The translations under genes and the position numbers were made by a program. DNA of 64,000 bases from Paraburkholderia oxyphila NBRC 105797 (GTDB taxonomy: Bacteria; Pseudomonadota; Gammaproteobacteria; Burkholderiales; Burkholderiaceae), in contig NZ_BAYD01000031.1 in NCBI RefSeq assembly GCF_000685075.1, positions 36,860 to 100,859 on the forward strand. Direction: 5' to 3'. Positions 25,428-33,752 of the stretch are shown in pieces. The notes below the pieces were generated by a model. It worked only from the letters and a program-made list of their open reading frames with translations, did no database searches and was not told the DNA's origin. Position 1 is the stretch's first letter; every line of letters begins with the position of its first letter.

Positions 25428-26798
25428 TTACTGGCTCTGAGCCTCAGAGGCCTTGCGGTGATGGCCGTGGTGCGCCGAGGCGCCCGATGCCGCGCCGGCC
25501 CAGGATGCCCCCTTTGCACCGGACGCATGTTTGGGCCGCTCGGCGGGAATCGTGATCTTCGAGCCTTCGCGCAGGCGGTCCGAGCCGTCGGTCACGACGC
25601 GCTCGCCCACGGCGAGGCCCGAGGCGATGCTGGTGCGCTCGGCGTCGACCGGGCCCACCTTCACGAGCTGCACGGTCACGGTGTTGTCGGGCTTGATCAC
25701 ATAGACATACGAGCCTTGCGAGCCGTTGAGCACGGCCGAGGTGGGCACGATCACCGCATCGTGGATCGTGTCGACGAGCAGGCGCGCATTGACGAACTGG
25801 TTCGGGAACAGCGACTGGTCGTCGTTGGCGAAGCTCGCGCGCAGCTTCACGGTGCCGGTCGTGGTGTCGATCTGGTTGTCGATGGTCTGCAGGACGCCGC
25901 TTTCGAGCAGCGTGGTGTTGCTGCGGTCGTAGGCCGAGACCGACATTTTCGTGCCCGTGCGCAACGGCTTCATGATGCTCGGCAGATTGTCTTCGGAGGT
26001 CGTGAAGATCACGCTGATCGGCTGCAGCTGCGTAAGCACGACGATGCCGTTGGTGTCGCCGGGCGTGACGTAGTTGCCGGCATCGACCTGACGCAGGCCC
26101 ACGCGCCCCGACACCGGCGCCGTGATGCGCGCATAGGTGAGGTCGAGCTTGTAGGTGTCGATGTTGGCCTGATCCGACTTGACGGTGCCCTCGTACTGCT
26201 TGACGAGCGAGGCCTGCGTGTCCACCTGCTGGCTCGCGATCGAGTCTTGCGCGAGCAGCGTCTGGTAGCGCTTGAGGTCGAGGCGGGCGGTGGCGAGCAG
26301 CGCCTGATCGCGCGCGAGCTGGCCTTCGGCGTTGGCGAGCGAGATCTGATAGGGGCGCGGGTCGATCTGCGCGAGCACGTCGCCCTTCTTCACCATCTGG
26401 CCTTCCTCGAAGTTCACGCTCTGCAGCGTGCCGGAAAGTTGCGTGCGCACCGTGACGTCGGCGAGCGGCGTGACCGTGCCGAGCGCCGTGATGACGATGG
26501 GCATGTCGCCGGACCTGGCGGTCGCCACGCTGACCGGCTGCGGCATGTTCGCCATCGCGCCGGGGCCGCCATGGCGCATGCGGCCGCCGCTCGCGGCGGC
26601 GGGGCTGGCAGCACCGCTGGGGTCCTTGCTCCAGGGCTGCCAGCGCAGCAGCACGAAGGCGGCGACGATCAGCACGATGGCGAGCGCGATCAGCTTGCCG
26701 CGGCCCTTGCGTGGCGCCGGGCCGCCCGAAGGGGCGGGGGCAGACGCGGGCGGTGTATTTCGACGAAGGGAATCCGGGCGCTTTTCTTCTTTATCCAT
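25428..26798 (-). CDS. RND periplasmic adaptor (MdtA/MuxA-type)
   Basis: This 456-residue membrane fusion protein has a short cytoplasmic Lys/Pro-rich start, one membrane anchor (about 34-52, LIALAIVLIVAAFVLLRW), then lipoyl-like, alpha-hairpin and beta-barrel domains. PISVIFTTSEDNLPSI and GRVGLRQVDAGNYV are family segments. It bridges the two permeases to the outer-membrane channel. It is the first gene of the operon. The His-rich tail (GASAHHGHHRKASEA) is unusual for the family. The ATG at 26798 follows AAAGAAGAAAAG-type purine sequence only weakly like a ribosome binding site. Confidence 0.92.
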   Translation of the reverse strand: MDKEEKRPDSLRRNTPPASAPAPSGGPAPRKGRGKLIALAIVLIVAAFVLLRWQPWSKDPSGAASPAAASGGRMRHGGPGAMANMPQPVSVATARSGDMPIVITALGTVTPLADVTVRTQLSGTLQSVNFEEGQMVKKGDVLAQIDPRPYQISLANAEGQLARDQALLATARLDLKRYQTLLAQDSIASQQVDTQASLVKQYEGTVKSDQANIDTYKLDLTYARITAPVSGRVGLRQVDAGNYVTPGDTNGIVVLTQLQPISVIFTTSEDNLPSIMKPLRTGTKMSVSAYDRSNTTLLESGVLQTIDNQIDTTTGTVKLRASFANDDQSLFPNQFVNARLLVDTIHDAVIVPTSAVLNGSQGSYVYVIKPDNTVTVQLVKVGPVDAERTSIASGLAVGERVVTDGSDRLREGSKITIPAERPKHASGAKGASWAGAASGASAHHGHHRKASEAQSQ

Positions 26799-26953
26799 CG
26801 GTCAGGTCGGTAACAAAATCGGTGACGTGCTTGTCGGTTGAGCGGATTGGTCGGGTGCGCGAGCGGTCGGCCGGGGGGCGGCGTGTGCCGCCTCCCTTAG
26901 CCACATCCGCTCACGTATGACGCGATGCTACGCGAGACGCGCGAAAGGTTGAT

Positions 26954-27020
26954 GTCAGGTGCCTGTTGGGCGCCTGTTGGGCGCCGGTTGGCGGGCCGTC
27001 CGCGGCCATTGACACCTGAC
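26954..27020. repeat. Inverted repeat enclosing three 11-base repeats
   Basis: GTCAGGTG (26954-26961) and CACCTGAC (27013-27020) are perfect complements. Between them GCCTGTTGGGC occurs twice in tandem from 26961, followed by a diverged third copy GCCGGTTGGCG, and then a GGCCGTCCGCGGCC dyad. The element lies 155 bases upstream of the RND adaptor gene. It may be a folded RNA, an operator or a degraded repeat. Confidence 0.55.
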
Positions 27021-27431
27021 GGGACGGGCGACCAGCGCGGGCTACCGGACAGAGGTTGCCGGCGCGTCGCCGCGCCGATGCCTTGCACGCCGCGCGCGCT
27101 CACCGCGCAAAGGCGCCTGCCGCGGCCGGCGCAAGGCTAACCGATGTCAGGCCGGGTGCCAATCAGCCAAAAAGCATGATGCTACGTCGGTGCCTCCGTT
27201 ACAGTCCAGCCCTGTATCTTTCGAGACGTTACGGCGGTTACAGCTTGTCCCATCTGTTGCAGGAAAGCGTGAAGGAATGTCGGAGAAATCGGAGAGCACG
27301 GATGCGGTAGAGGCGGGCGGGAAATGGCACAGAAATATTTGATGGCTCGCGTATTCTGGCGAGATTTTGCTTGACTTAGTCAGCGGCTGGATAAAAAATT
27401 CAACCTGATTTCGACCAGAACTAGAACTGAG

Positions 27432-27462
27432 AACCCCGCCCATCTTGTCATGCGGGGTTTTT
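27432..27462 (+). terminator. Rho-independent terminator without an assigned gene
   Basis: The stem AACCCCGC/GCGGGGTT with a 12-base loop runs into TTTTT on the plus strand. No plus-strand protein gene precedes it within the gap; it may end a small RNA starting near 27380. Confidence 0.7.
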
Positions 27463-27529
27463 AAGCGTTCCGGAGTATGCATTTCGCATAAATCTGGCGC
27501 TGATCCCGTGGTCGAATACCGTCTCTCAG

Positions 27530-27598
27530 GTTCTAGCACGGCCCTCGGAATGGCTAGAACTTTTCAAAGCGTCACGTTCGCACGTGGCGCTTTTTTTT
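27530..27598 (+). terminator. Two adjacent hairpins ending in a T tract
   Basis: The first stem is GTTCTAGC/GCTAGAAC (27530-27537 and 27553-27560), followed by TTTT. The second is GCGTCACGT/ACGTGGCGC (27569-27577 and 27582-27590) with a TCGC loop and one G-T pair, followed by eight T. The second is a strong intrinsic terminator for plus-strand RNA. The next gene is convergent (minus strand, stop at 27677). Confidence 0.75.
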
Positions 27599-27676
27599 CG
27601 TCGACAAGAAAGGACCTGGCGAGATCCCGACCACGGCGTGCGCTACGCGTGGCGCATGCGCGTCGCTGTTTTCGAA

Positions 27677-28909
27677 CTAGCGCGCGATTAACCGCTCCAC
27701 TTCGCTTACCGCCGTCGCCAGGCCATCTTCGCCAGCCATGCGGCTGCCCAGCGCGGCCGCTCGCGCCTTGACGTCGTCGCGCTCCGCGTAAGCAATCGCC
27801 TGTTTCAACGCCGCGGCGCGCAGGCGTCTGCCGTCGACGGCGGGCGGCGCCACGCCCAGCGCGGCGAGACGGTGCGCCCAGAAGAACTGGTCGCCCGCGA
27901 ACGGCACGGCTACGGAAGGCACGCCGGCCCGGCAAGCCGAATGGGTCGTGCCCGAGCCGCAGTGATGAACGACCGCGCTCACGCGCGCGAAGAGCCAGTC
28001 ATGCGGCGTCTCGCCGATCACGCAAAAATTCTCCGGCAACCGTGCGGTATCCACGCCGCTCCAGCCCGGATAAAAGAGCACGCGGCGTCCGTCGGCGGCC
28101 TCGGTCAGCGCCGTCACGAGCCCTGTGCGGTCGAACCCGGCCATGCTGCCGAAGCCGATGTAGAGCGGCGGTTCACCCGTGGCAAGAAAGCGGGCGAGGT
28201 GGTCGGGCGGCGTCCAGTCGCCCGATGGCGCTCGCCATTGACCGCAGACCGAGGCGTTCGCGGGCCAGTCGCGCGGGCGCGGCAGCAGATTCGGCGAGAC
28301 GCCGTAGAGCATGGGATGGTCGGTCCATACGCCGCCGCGCGGCTCGAGACCACAGACCCGCGCACGCGCCGCGTTGGTCGCGCGCCGGAATGCCCGCCAC
28401 AGCATGCCGTTCACCAGCCGATGGCTGGCATGGTTGAGCCAGCGCGGCATCTTGCCCGGCGGCAGGAACGGCGATGCGAAGCTGCCCGTGGGCGTGAGCG
28501 GGATCAGGCCCGCGCCAAGCACCGGAACGCGCCGGTATTCGGCCACCGAGAGCCCGACGAACGCAGCCAGCCCCGAGACGATGATGGCGTCGCTGCCGGC
28601 CGAGGCGTCGGCCGTCTCCTGCATCCACGCGTGCGTGCTGGCGTTCGCGATCGACGCGAGCGCCTTCGCCGTGGCGTTAAAGCGCGCCTTGCCACTCACC
28701 ACGGAGCCGAGCGTTGCGCCGGGCATGAGCGCCGCGCGGATGTCGCCGGAAAGCGCCGACGCGGGGACGCCGAGCGCCACGGCCGAACCGAGTGTGGCGC
28801 GCTCGGCGAGCAGATGCGTTTCGTGCCCGGCGTCCATGAGGGCCCGGCAGAACGCGGCGAGCGGGCGGGTATCGCCTTCGGTTCCATAGGTGACGACGGT
28901 GAGCTTCAT
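27677..28909 (-). CDS. UGT-like glycosyltransferase (MGT/RhlB family)
   Basis: The 410-residue GT-B enzyme begins MKLTVVTYGTEGDTRPLAAF, the usual N-terminus of the UGT/sterol-glucosyltransferase/rhamnosyltransferase family. The donor-site signature lies near the C-terminus: VSAVVHHCGSGTTHSACRAGVPSVAVPF followed by DQFFWAHRL. The acceptor cannot be predicted; relatives glycosylate lipids, macrolides and sterols. It is divergent from a TetR regulator with a shared dyad between them, suggesting inducible expression, perhaps by the compound it glycosylates. No acyltransferase or second sugar gene is next to it, so rhamnolipid synthesis is unlikely. Confidence 0.87.
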   Translation of the reverse strand: MKLTVVTYGTEGDTRPLAAFCRALMDAGHETHLLAERATLGSAVALGVPASALSGDIRAALMPGATLGSVVSGKARFNATAKALASIANASTHAWMQETADASAGSDAIIVSGLAAFVGLSVAEYRRVPVLGAGLIPLTPTGSFASPFLPPGKMPRWLNHASHRLVNGMLWRAFRRATNAARARVCGLEPRGGVWTDHPMLYGVSPNLLPRPRDWPANASVCGQWRAPSGDWTPPDHLARFLATGEPPLYIGFGSMAGFDRTGLVTALTEAADGRRVLFYPGWSGVDTARLPENFCVIGETPHDWLFARVSAVVHHCGSGTTHSACRAGVPSVAVPFAGDQFFWAHRLAALGVAPPAVDGRRLRAAALKQAIAYAERDDVKARAAALGSRMAGEDGLATAVSEVERLIAR

Positions 28910-28941
28910 CGGATGATCTTCGTGCGTATGACGTCGTTCGT

Positions 28942-28988
28942 GTTGAAATCAGGTAATGTGCACGACGTATAATAATGCACACTGTGCA
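28942..28988. promoter_or_regulatory. Divergent promoters with shared TetR-type operator
   Basis: The dyad TGTGCA-N13-TGCACA (28957-28962 and 28976-28981) is followed by a third half-site TGTGCA at 28983. TATAAT at 28969-28974 with TTGAAA at 28942 (19-base spacer) could serve the TetR gene. On the other strand TTGAGT and TATTAT (18-base spacer) could serve the glycosyltransferase. A repressor on the dyad would shut both. Confidence 0.6.
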
Positions 28989-29009
28989 GATAACTCAAAG
29001 AGCGGGATC

Positions 29010-29648
29010 ATGGAAGCTTTGCAGGAGAACGAGGGGCGGCGTGCGCGCAAGCGTCAGCAGATGCTGGCGCATCTGAGCACGGCGGCGGCGGCGCTATTCG
29101 AGGCCGCCGGCTACGACGCCGTCACGATGGAGCAGATCGCCGACCGGGCCGATGTCGCGCGGCGCACGCTCTACAACCACTTCGCGACCAAGGAGGCGGT
29201 GCTCGCATATTGGCTCGAGGCGGAGCTGGCGCGCGATCTCGCGCATCTGGAGCGCGAAGTGACGCGGCGCCGGAGCTTTGTTGCGCGGGTGAATTGCGTG
29301 CTCGATGCGTCGGCGCAATGGTGCGAGCGCCATCCGGCGTATCTGATGGCGTACCTGCGCCATCGTTTCTCGACCATCGGCGGTGGGGAAGGCGAAACGC
29401 CTGAGGGGGCCGGCGACATCGTTGCGATGTGGCGTCAGCTCATCGCCGCGGGACAGCGGGACGGCGAGCTGAGCAAGGGGGGCGATCCGGCGCAGCTGGC
29501 CGTGTGGTTCCATCACCTTTATCTGGCCGCGCTGCTGCGCTGGCTGAGCACGCCGGGCGTCGTGCTGCGCAAGGAGTTTCGGGCGATCGTGCGGCTGTTC
29601 GTGGACGGAGCCCGTGCGCGCGGGCCGAAGGCGGGCGCGCCGGATTGA
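29010..29648 (+). CDS. TetR family transcriptional regulator
   Basis: The 212-residue protein has a TetR helix-turn-helix at about residues 20-65: AALFEAAGYDAVTMEQIADRADVARRTLYNHFATKEAVLAYW. The C-terminal ligand domain is unassigned. It is divergent from the UGT-like glycosyltransferase and most likely represses it and itself through the dyad between the genes. The start is ATG 29010 (MEALQEN); the open frame begins 18 codons earlier but lies over the promoter elements, so the longer form is rejected. Confidence 0.9.
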   Translation: MEALQENEGRRARKRQQMLAHLSTAAAALFEAAGYDAVTMEQIADRADVARRTLYNHFATKEAVLAYWLEAELARDLAHLEREVTRRRSFVARVNCVLDASAQWCERHPAYLMAYLRHRFSTIGGGEGETPEGAGDIVAMWRQLIAAGQRDGELSKGGDPAQLAVWFHHLYLAALLRWLSTPGVVLRKEFRAIVRLFVDGARARGPKAGAPD

Positions 29649-29723
29649 GAGGAGGCGGTCGGGCGTACGCGGGCCGCGTGGGCGGCGCGCCATGCCTCGC
29701 CGCCGCCCACGCGCCCCAAAGCC

Positions 29724-30926
29724 TCAGGACACCGCTTCGCGCTCCGGCGTCGCGGTGATCTTGTGGATCGAGAGGTCGGCGCCGTTGTATTCGTCCTCCT
29801 GATCGATGCGCAAGCCCACGGTGGCGCGCAGCGCGCCATAGACCACGAAGCCGCCGAGCGAGGCGATCACGATGCCGGCTATCGTCCCGACAATCTGGGC
29901 GCCGAGCGAGATGCCGCCGGTTCCGCCCAGCGCGTGCGCGCCGAAGATGCCGGCCGCGATGCCGCCCCATGCGCCGCACAGGCCGTGCAGCGGCCACACG
30001 CCGAGCACGTCGTCGATGCGCCAGCGGTTCTGCACGCAGGTGAACATGTAGACGAACAGCACGCCGGCCACCGCGCCCGTCGCCAGCGCGCCGAGCGGAT
30101 GCATCACGTCCGAACCCGCGCACACGGCCACGAGCCCCGCGAGCGGTCCGTTATAGGTGAAGCCCGGGTCGTTGTGGCCCGCGAGCCAGGCGGCGAGCGT
30201 GCCGCCCACCATCGCCATCAGCGAGTTCACGGCGACGAGGCCGCTGATCTTGTCGATGGTCTGCGCGCTCATCACGTTGAAGCCGAACCAGCCCACCGCG
30301 AGCACCCAGGCGCCGAGTGCGAGAAACGGGATGTTCGACGGCGGATGGGCGGCCACGCGTCCATCGCGCGAATAGCGCCCGTGGCGCGGGCCGAGCAGCA
30401 GCACGGCGGGCAGCGCGACCCAGCCGCCGAACGCGTGCACCACCACCGAACCGGCGAAGTCGTGAAACGGCACGCCGAACACGTGCGTGATCGCATCCTG
30501 GAAGTGCAGGCGGTTGTTCCACACCATGCCTTCGAAGAACGGATAGATGAAGCCGACGATCACGAAGGTCGCGAACAGCTGCGGGTTGAACTTAGAGCGT
30601 TCCGCGATGCCGCCCGAGACGATGGCCGGAATCGCCGCCGCGAAGGTGAGCAGGAAGAAGAAGCGCACGAGCTGATAGCCGTTGTGCTCGGCGAGCACGT
30701 CGGCATGCGAGAAAAACTGCACGCCATAGGCGAGCGTGTAGCCGATGAAGAAGTACGCGATCGTCGAGACCGAGAAGTCGACGAGGATCTTCACGAGCGC
30801 GTTGACCTGATTCTTCTTGCGCACGGTGCCGAGTTCGAGAAACGCGAACCCTGCGTGCATGGCGAACACCATGGCGGCGCCTAGCAGCAGAAATAGCGTG
30901 TCGGTACCGGTCTTGAGATTGTCCAT
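29724..30926 (-). CDS. amt: Ammonium transporter (Amt family)
   Basis: The 400-residue channel has 11 predicted membrane segments. FAFLELGTVRKKN, FPFFEGMVWN-like YPFFEGMVW, FHDFAGSVVVHAFGG and WPLHGLCGAWGGIAAG cover the conserved pore positions, including the two pore histidines. Amt moves ammonium when nitrogen is low. The start ATG 30926 follows ACAAGG; ATG 30953 is possible. The open frame reaches 30983, but that start would lie upstream of the transcription start predicted by the sigma-54 promoter. No glnK lies beside it, which is less usual for amt genes. Confidence 0.93.
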   Translation of the reverse strand: MDNLKTGTDTLFLLLGAAMVFAMHAGFAFLELGTVRKKNQVNALVKILVDFSVSTIAYFFIGYTLAYGVQFFSHADVLAEHNGYQLVRFFFLLTFAAAIPAIVSGGIAERSKFNPQLFATFVIVGFIYPFFEGMVWNNRLHFQDAITHVFGVPFHDFAGSVVVHAFGGWVALPAVLLLGPRHGRYSRDGRVAAHPPSNIPFLALGAWVLAVGWFGFNVMSAQTIDKISGLVAVNSLMAMVGGTLAAWLAGHNDPGFTYNGPLAGLVAVCAGSDVMHPLGALATGAVAGVLFVYMFTCVQNRWRIDDVLGVWPLHGLCGAWGGIAAGIFGAHALGGTGGISLGAQIVGTIAGIVIASLGGFVVYGALRATVGLRIDQEDEYNGADLSIHKITATPEREAVS

Positions 30927-30978
30927 CCTTGTGTCCTGCCCTTTGCCCAACATGAGCGCATAAATGGGCGCACACCTG

Positions 30979-30994
30979 AGCAAGATGCGGGCCA
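30979..30994 (-). promoter_or_regulatory. Sigma-54 promoter of amt
   Basis: On the minus strand TGGCCCG-CATC-TTGCT matches the -24/-12 consensus TGGCACG-N4-TTGCW at nearly every position and with exact spacing. It lies 53 bases before the amt start codon. Confidence 0.82.
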
Positions 30995-30999
30995 GCTTC

Positions 31000-31014
31000 G
31001 CGCCAAACTGGTGA
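31000..31014. promoter_or_regulatory. NtrC-like binding site, proximal
   Basis: GCGCCA-AAC-TGGTGA closely matches the NtrC dyad GCACCA-N3-TGGTGC. It lies only six bases upstream of the -24 element of the sigma-54 promoter, closer than a typical enhancer. Confidence 0.65.
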
Positions 31015-31148
31015 GCGACGCCGCGCGGCAGGCCTTTTTACGGTGCGTGCGTGCACCGGAGCGGCTAGATCATGCGCCGCGGTTGCGCGCACGAAAGCTG
31101 TGCGCACGCGGTGGGTGCAGGCAGGCGCGGCACAATTGCAGTGCTCGC

Positions 31149-31163
31149 GCGCCAAGTTGGTGA
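31149..31163. promoter_or_regulatory. NtrC-like binding site, distal
   Basis: GCGCCA-AGT-TGGTGA is a second near copy of the same dyad, about 150 bases farther from the promoter, a normal enhancer distance. The rest of the 434-base gap between amt and the kinase also holds a TGCGC/GTGCGCA-type dyad near 31080-31110; I see no gene. Confidence 0.65.
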
Positions 31164-31360
31164 GATAGCGCGCCAGATCGGGGCGAGTTATTCGATTTTC
31201 CTTTCTTGATCAGAGATTTGTCGGCGATTCGAAATATTGGGGCGGGCGGTGCGGATGCCGCGCTCGAGAATGCAGCACTTAGGCCGCACGTGGGGCGCAA
31301 ACGCCGACATAATGGTCGAACTATTTCCTCAGTCGTCCGGACGCCCCGAACCGCCACTCA

Positions 31361-33145
31361 ATGCGCCTCACCACCAAAGGGCTGCTGCTGATCGCGATCC
31401 CAGCCGTCTTCGAATTGACGCTGCTGTCGGCTATCGTGAAGGCCGAAGCCGACGCGGAAAGCGCCGAGTTTTTGGGCCAGCACAGCCAGGCCGTGCTCGC
31501 GCAGGCGGGCCGCGTGCTCGAGCCGGTGCTGGTCGAGTCGGTGCAGCTGCGCGGCGCGGTGGCCGCCGGCAATGCGCAGTTTTCGACGCCGGTCGAGATG
31601 TGGATGGATGTCGACCGCCGCATCGACCGGCTCGCGGAGCTCGTCGCCGACAATCCGTCGCAGGTCGAGCGCGCCGTGCAGATCCGCCAGGCGGTGCAAA
31701 GCTATCGCCAGTGGTCGGACCGCATTCAGGATCTGCTGCACTCGGGGCGCCGCGCCGACCTCGTCGAGCGCTTTCGCGCCTCCACGGACTTCGATGCGCT
31801 CGACCGAGTGCGCACCCAGGTCACCGCGTTCCAGACCGAGGAGCGGCGCCTCGACGTGATGCGCGTGACTGCCGCCGAGCAGGCCCGCGCCCAGCAGCAG
31901 TCCCTCATGATGATCGCGGTGATCGGCTCGATCATGCTGGTGGCGCTGGCCGTCTGGCTCTTCACGCGCGGCGTGCGCGGGCGGCTCGATGCGCTTTCCG
32001 ACAATGCGGGGCGGCTCGCGGGCAACGAGCCGCTCGCGCCGCTTGCGACCGGCAACGACGAGATCGCCGAGCTCGATCTCACGCTGCATCAGATCAGCCA
32101 GCGGCTAGTCGAGGCGGAGCGGCTGCGGCTTGGCTTTCAGGCCGACCTCGCGCGGCGCGCCGAGCAGCTCGCGCGCATCAACGAGAATCTGCGCCAGCAG
32201 ACCCAGGAAAACGAGATGTTCATTCACAGCGTGTCGCACGATTTGCGCGCGCCGCTCGTGAACCTCCAGGGCTTTTCGCGCGAGCTCAACCACGCCTGCG
32301 ACGACTTGCGCGAGCGCGTGGAGCGCTCGCCGCTTCATCCCGAAGCGCGCGCGCGCATCGAACGGATCATCAACGAGGACATCGGCGAGGCGCTGCGCTA
32401 TCTGCAGACGGCGGTGCTGCGCGCCTCGCATATCATCGATGCGCTGTTGCGGCTCGCGCGCGTGGGGCGTGTGGAGTACCGGCGGCAGCGCGTCAACGTG
32501 CGCGAGCTGGTGCAGCGGGTGGTCGACGCCATGCATGCATCGGTGCGCGCGCGCAACGCCCAGGTGAGCGTGCGCGAGCTGCCGCCGGTGTGGGGCGACC
32601 CCACAGCGCTCGAGCAGGTTTTCGCGAATCTGATCGGCAATGCGCTGAACTATCTCGATCCCTCGCGCGAGGGGCGCATCGAGATCGGCACGGCGAGCGC
32701 GCCGCCTGGGGTGGAGACGCTGCAGATTTTCTACGTGCGCGACAACGGTCTGGGCATTCCCGAGGTGGCCCAGCCGCGCCTCTTTCAGGCGTTCCAGCGC
32801 ATGCACGGCAACGTCGCGCCCGGCGAGGGCATCGGGCTCGCGCTGGTGCGCCGCATGGTCGAGCGGCATGGCGGGCGCATCTGGGTGGAATCGGTCGAAG
32901 GCGAGGGCACGACGTTCTATCTTTCGCTGCCCGACGCGCTGGCCGTCGTGCCGCCGGCGCCGGGCGTGGCCGCGGCGCTCGTGACCGCGCACGAGCGCTC
33001 GCGCGAGCGGTACGGCGAGGGCACGGCCGAAGACGCTGCGGGTGGCGGCGTGACGTTGTCGACGGATACGGCCGGCAATGGCGTGCCGGGCGGCGCGGCT
33101 GTGGCCGGTGCTCCGGATGCCGGCCGGCCAGGGGCGGGTCGATAG
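31361..33145 (+). CDS. Sensor histidine kinase with CHASE3-like sensor
   Basis: The 594-residue membrane kinase has membrane segments at about 7-26 and 181-201 flanking a helical CHASE3-like periplasmic domain, then HAMP (about 202-255), a HisKA domain with phospho-acceptor His293 in FIHSVSHDLRAPL, and an ATPase domain (NLIGNALNYL, VRDNGLGIP, GEGIGLALVRRMVERHGG). The C-terminal 60 residues are Ala/Gly-rich and disordered. No response regulator gene is adjacent, so it is an orphan kinase here. Proximity to the amt promoter does not by itself link it to nitrogen control. Bacteriophytochrome-type kinases share this HisKA style. Confidence 0.9.
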   Translation: MRLTTKGLLLIAIPAVFELTLLSAIVKAEADAESAEFLGQHSQAVLAQAGRVLEPVLVESVQLRGAVAAGNAQFSTPVEMWMDVDRRIDRLAELVADNPSQVERAVQIRQAVQSYRQWSDRIQDLLHSGRRADLVERFRASTDFDALDRVRTQVTAFQTEERRLDVMRVTAAEQARAQQQSLMMIAVIGSIMLVALAVWLFTRGVRGRLDALSDNAGRLAGNEPLAPLATGNDEIAELDLTLHQISQRLVEAERLRLGFQADLARRAEQLARINENLRQQTQENEMFIHSVSHDLRAPLVNLQGFSRELNHACDDLRERVERSPLHPEARARIERIINEDIGEALRYLQTAVLRASHIIDALLRLARVGRVEYRRQRVNVRELVQRVVDAMHASVRARNAQVSVRELPPVWGDPTALEQVFANLIGNALNYLDPSREGRIEIGTASAPPGVETLQIFYVRDNGLGIPEVAQPRLFQAFQRMHGNVAPGEGIGLALVRRMVERHGGRIWVESVEGEGTTFYLSLPDALAVVPPAPGVAAALVTAHERSRERYGEGTAEDAAGGGVTLSTDTAGNGVPGGAAVAGAPDAGRPGAGR

Positions 33146-33245
33146 ACCAGACAGCAGGCCATGCAGCGGGCCATTCAGGAAGCCGCGCGAGAAGCCGGTT
33201 CGGGTTCGACCGGCACGCGGCTGACCGCCTGAATCGCCAGCCGGA

Positions 33246-33569
33246 TCAGCAGGCGAAAATGCGTCGCGGCTTGAGCAGGCTGCGGCCGCGGATCGACCAC
33301 AGGCAGCCCGCGACGGCCAGTGCGAGCACGACGGCCAGCGCCGCGTGAGGATTCAGATGCCCGATGGGCAAGCTGCCCGGCGAGACGAGGGTGCGCTCGA
33401 GCATGAACAGGGCGCTCCATAGCGCGATGGCGGCCTGAATCAGCATGCGCGTGCCGCGTGCATGGCGCGCACGTTCGGCCGTGGTCGCGCGCCGGCCCGT
33501 GCGCTTGCAAAAGAACGCGATTGCCATCAAGGCAATTGCGAGTAGAACAATCCAATCCGTCAGATCCAT
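33246..33569 (-). CDS. Small membrane protein, unknown
   Basis: The 107-residue protein has three hydrophobic segments (about 5-20, 46-62 and 75-95) with a basic loop CKRTGRRATTAERARHARGTR between the first two. I do not recognise a family. The ATG at 33569 has AGGA ten bases upstream. It is convergent with the histidine kinase. Confidence 0.6.
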   Translation of the reverse strand: MDLTDWIVLLAIALMAIAFFCKRTGRRATTAERARHARGTRMLIQAAIALWSALFMLERTLVSPGSLPIGHLNPHAALAVVLALAVAGCLWSIRGRSLLKPRRIFAC

Positions 33570-33752
33570 CGCCGCACATTCCTGCAATCAAAACGATATT
33601 GTCGGAAGGACGGGGAGGGGCTGACATCGGAGTGGTCTTAATCTTCGCGCAATTGGGTTAAAGATTGTCAGACCCGGCCAGCATGGCCCGAGGGGCGATG
33701 CTGGCGGATGAGGCACGCCGTCCGCGCACGGCGGCGGCGCGTGGCAGAGGCT

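Larger units (their letters stand above)
26799..27676. other. 878-base region without a convincing protein gene
   Basis: The part from about 27160 to 27480 is visibly richer in A/T than the surrounding genes. A 21-codon frame (27277-27342, MSEKSESTDAVEAGGKWHRNI) is present, but it has no well-placed ribosome binding site. A weak promoter-like TTGACT lies at 27371-27376. Two plus-strand terminators (below) have no obvious gene before them. The region also holds the promoter of the minus-strand RND operon. Confidence 0.5.

Noticed and set aside
27277..27342. 21-codon frame MSEKSESTDAVEAGGKWHRNI
   Set aside because: It has no well-spaced ribosome binding site and no recognised family. I keep it only as a note in the region entry.
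27147..27539. Minus-strand frame of 130 codons
   Set aside because: No family, no ribosome binding site, and it spans two plus-strand hairpins. The A/T-rich base use explains its unusual residues.
31125..31145. GGCAC-AATTGC as a second sigma-54 promoter
   Set aside because: The GG-to-GC distance is seven bases rather than ten, so it does not fit the -24/-12 spacing.
31361..33145. Link of the histidine kinase to amt control (NtrB role)
   Set aside because: The kinase has a CHASE3-like periplasmic sensor and two membrane segments, unlike cytosolic NtrB, and no ntrC gene is beside it.
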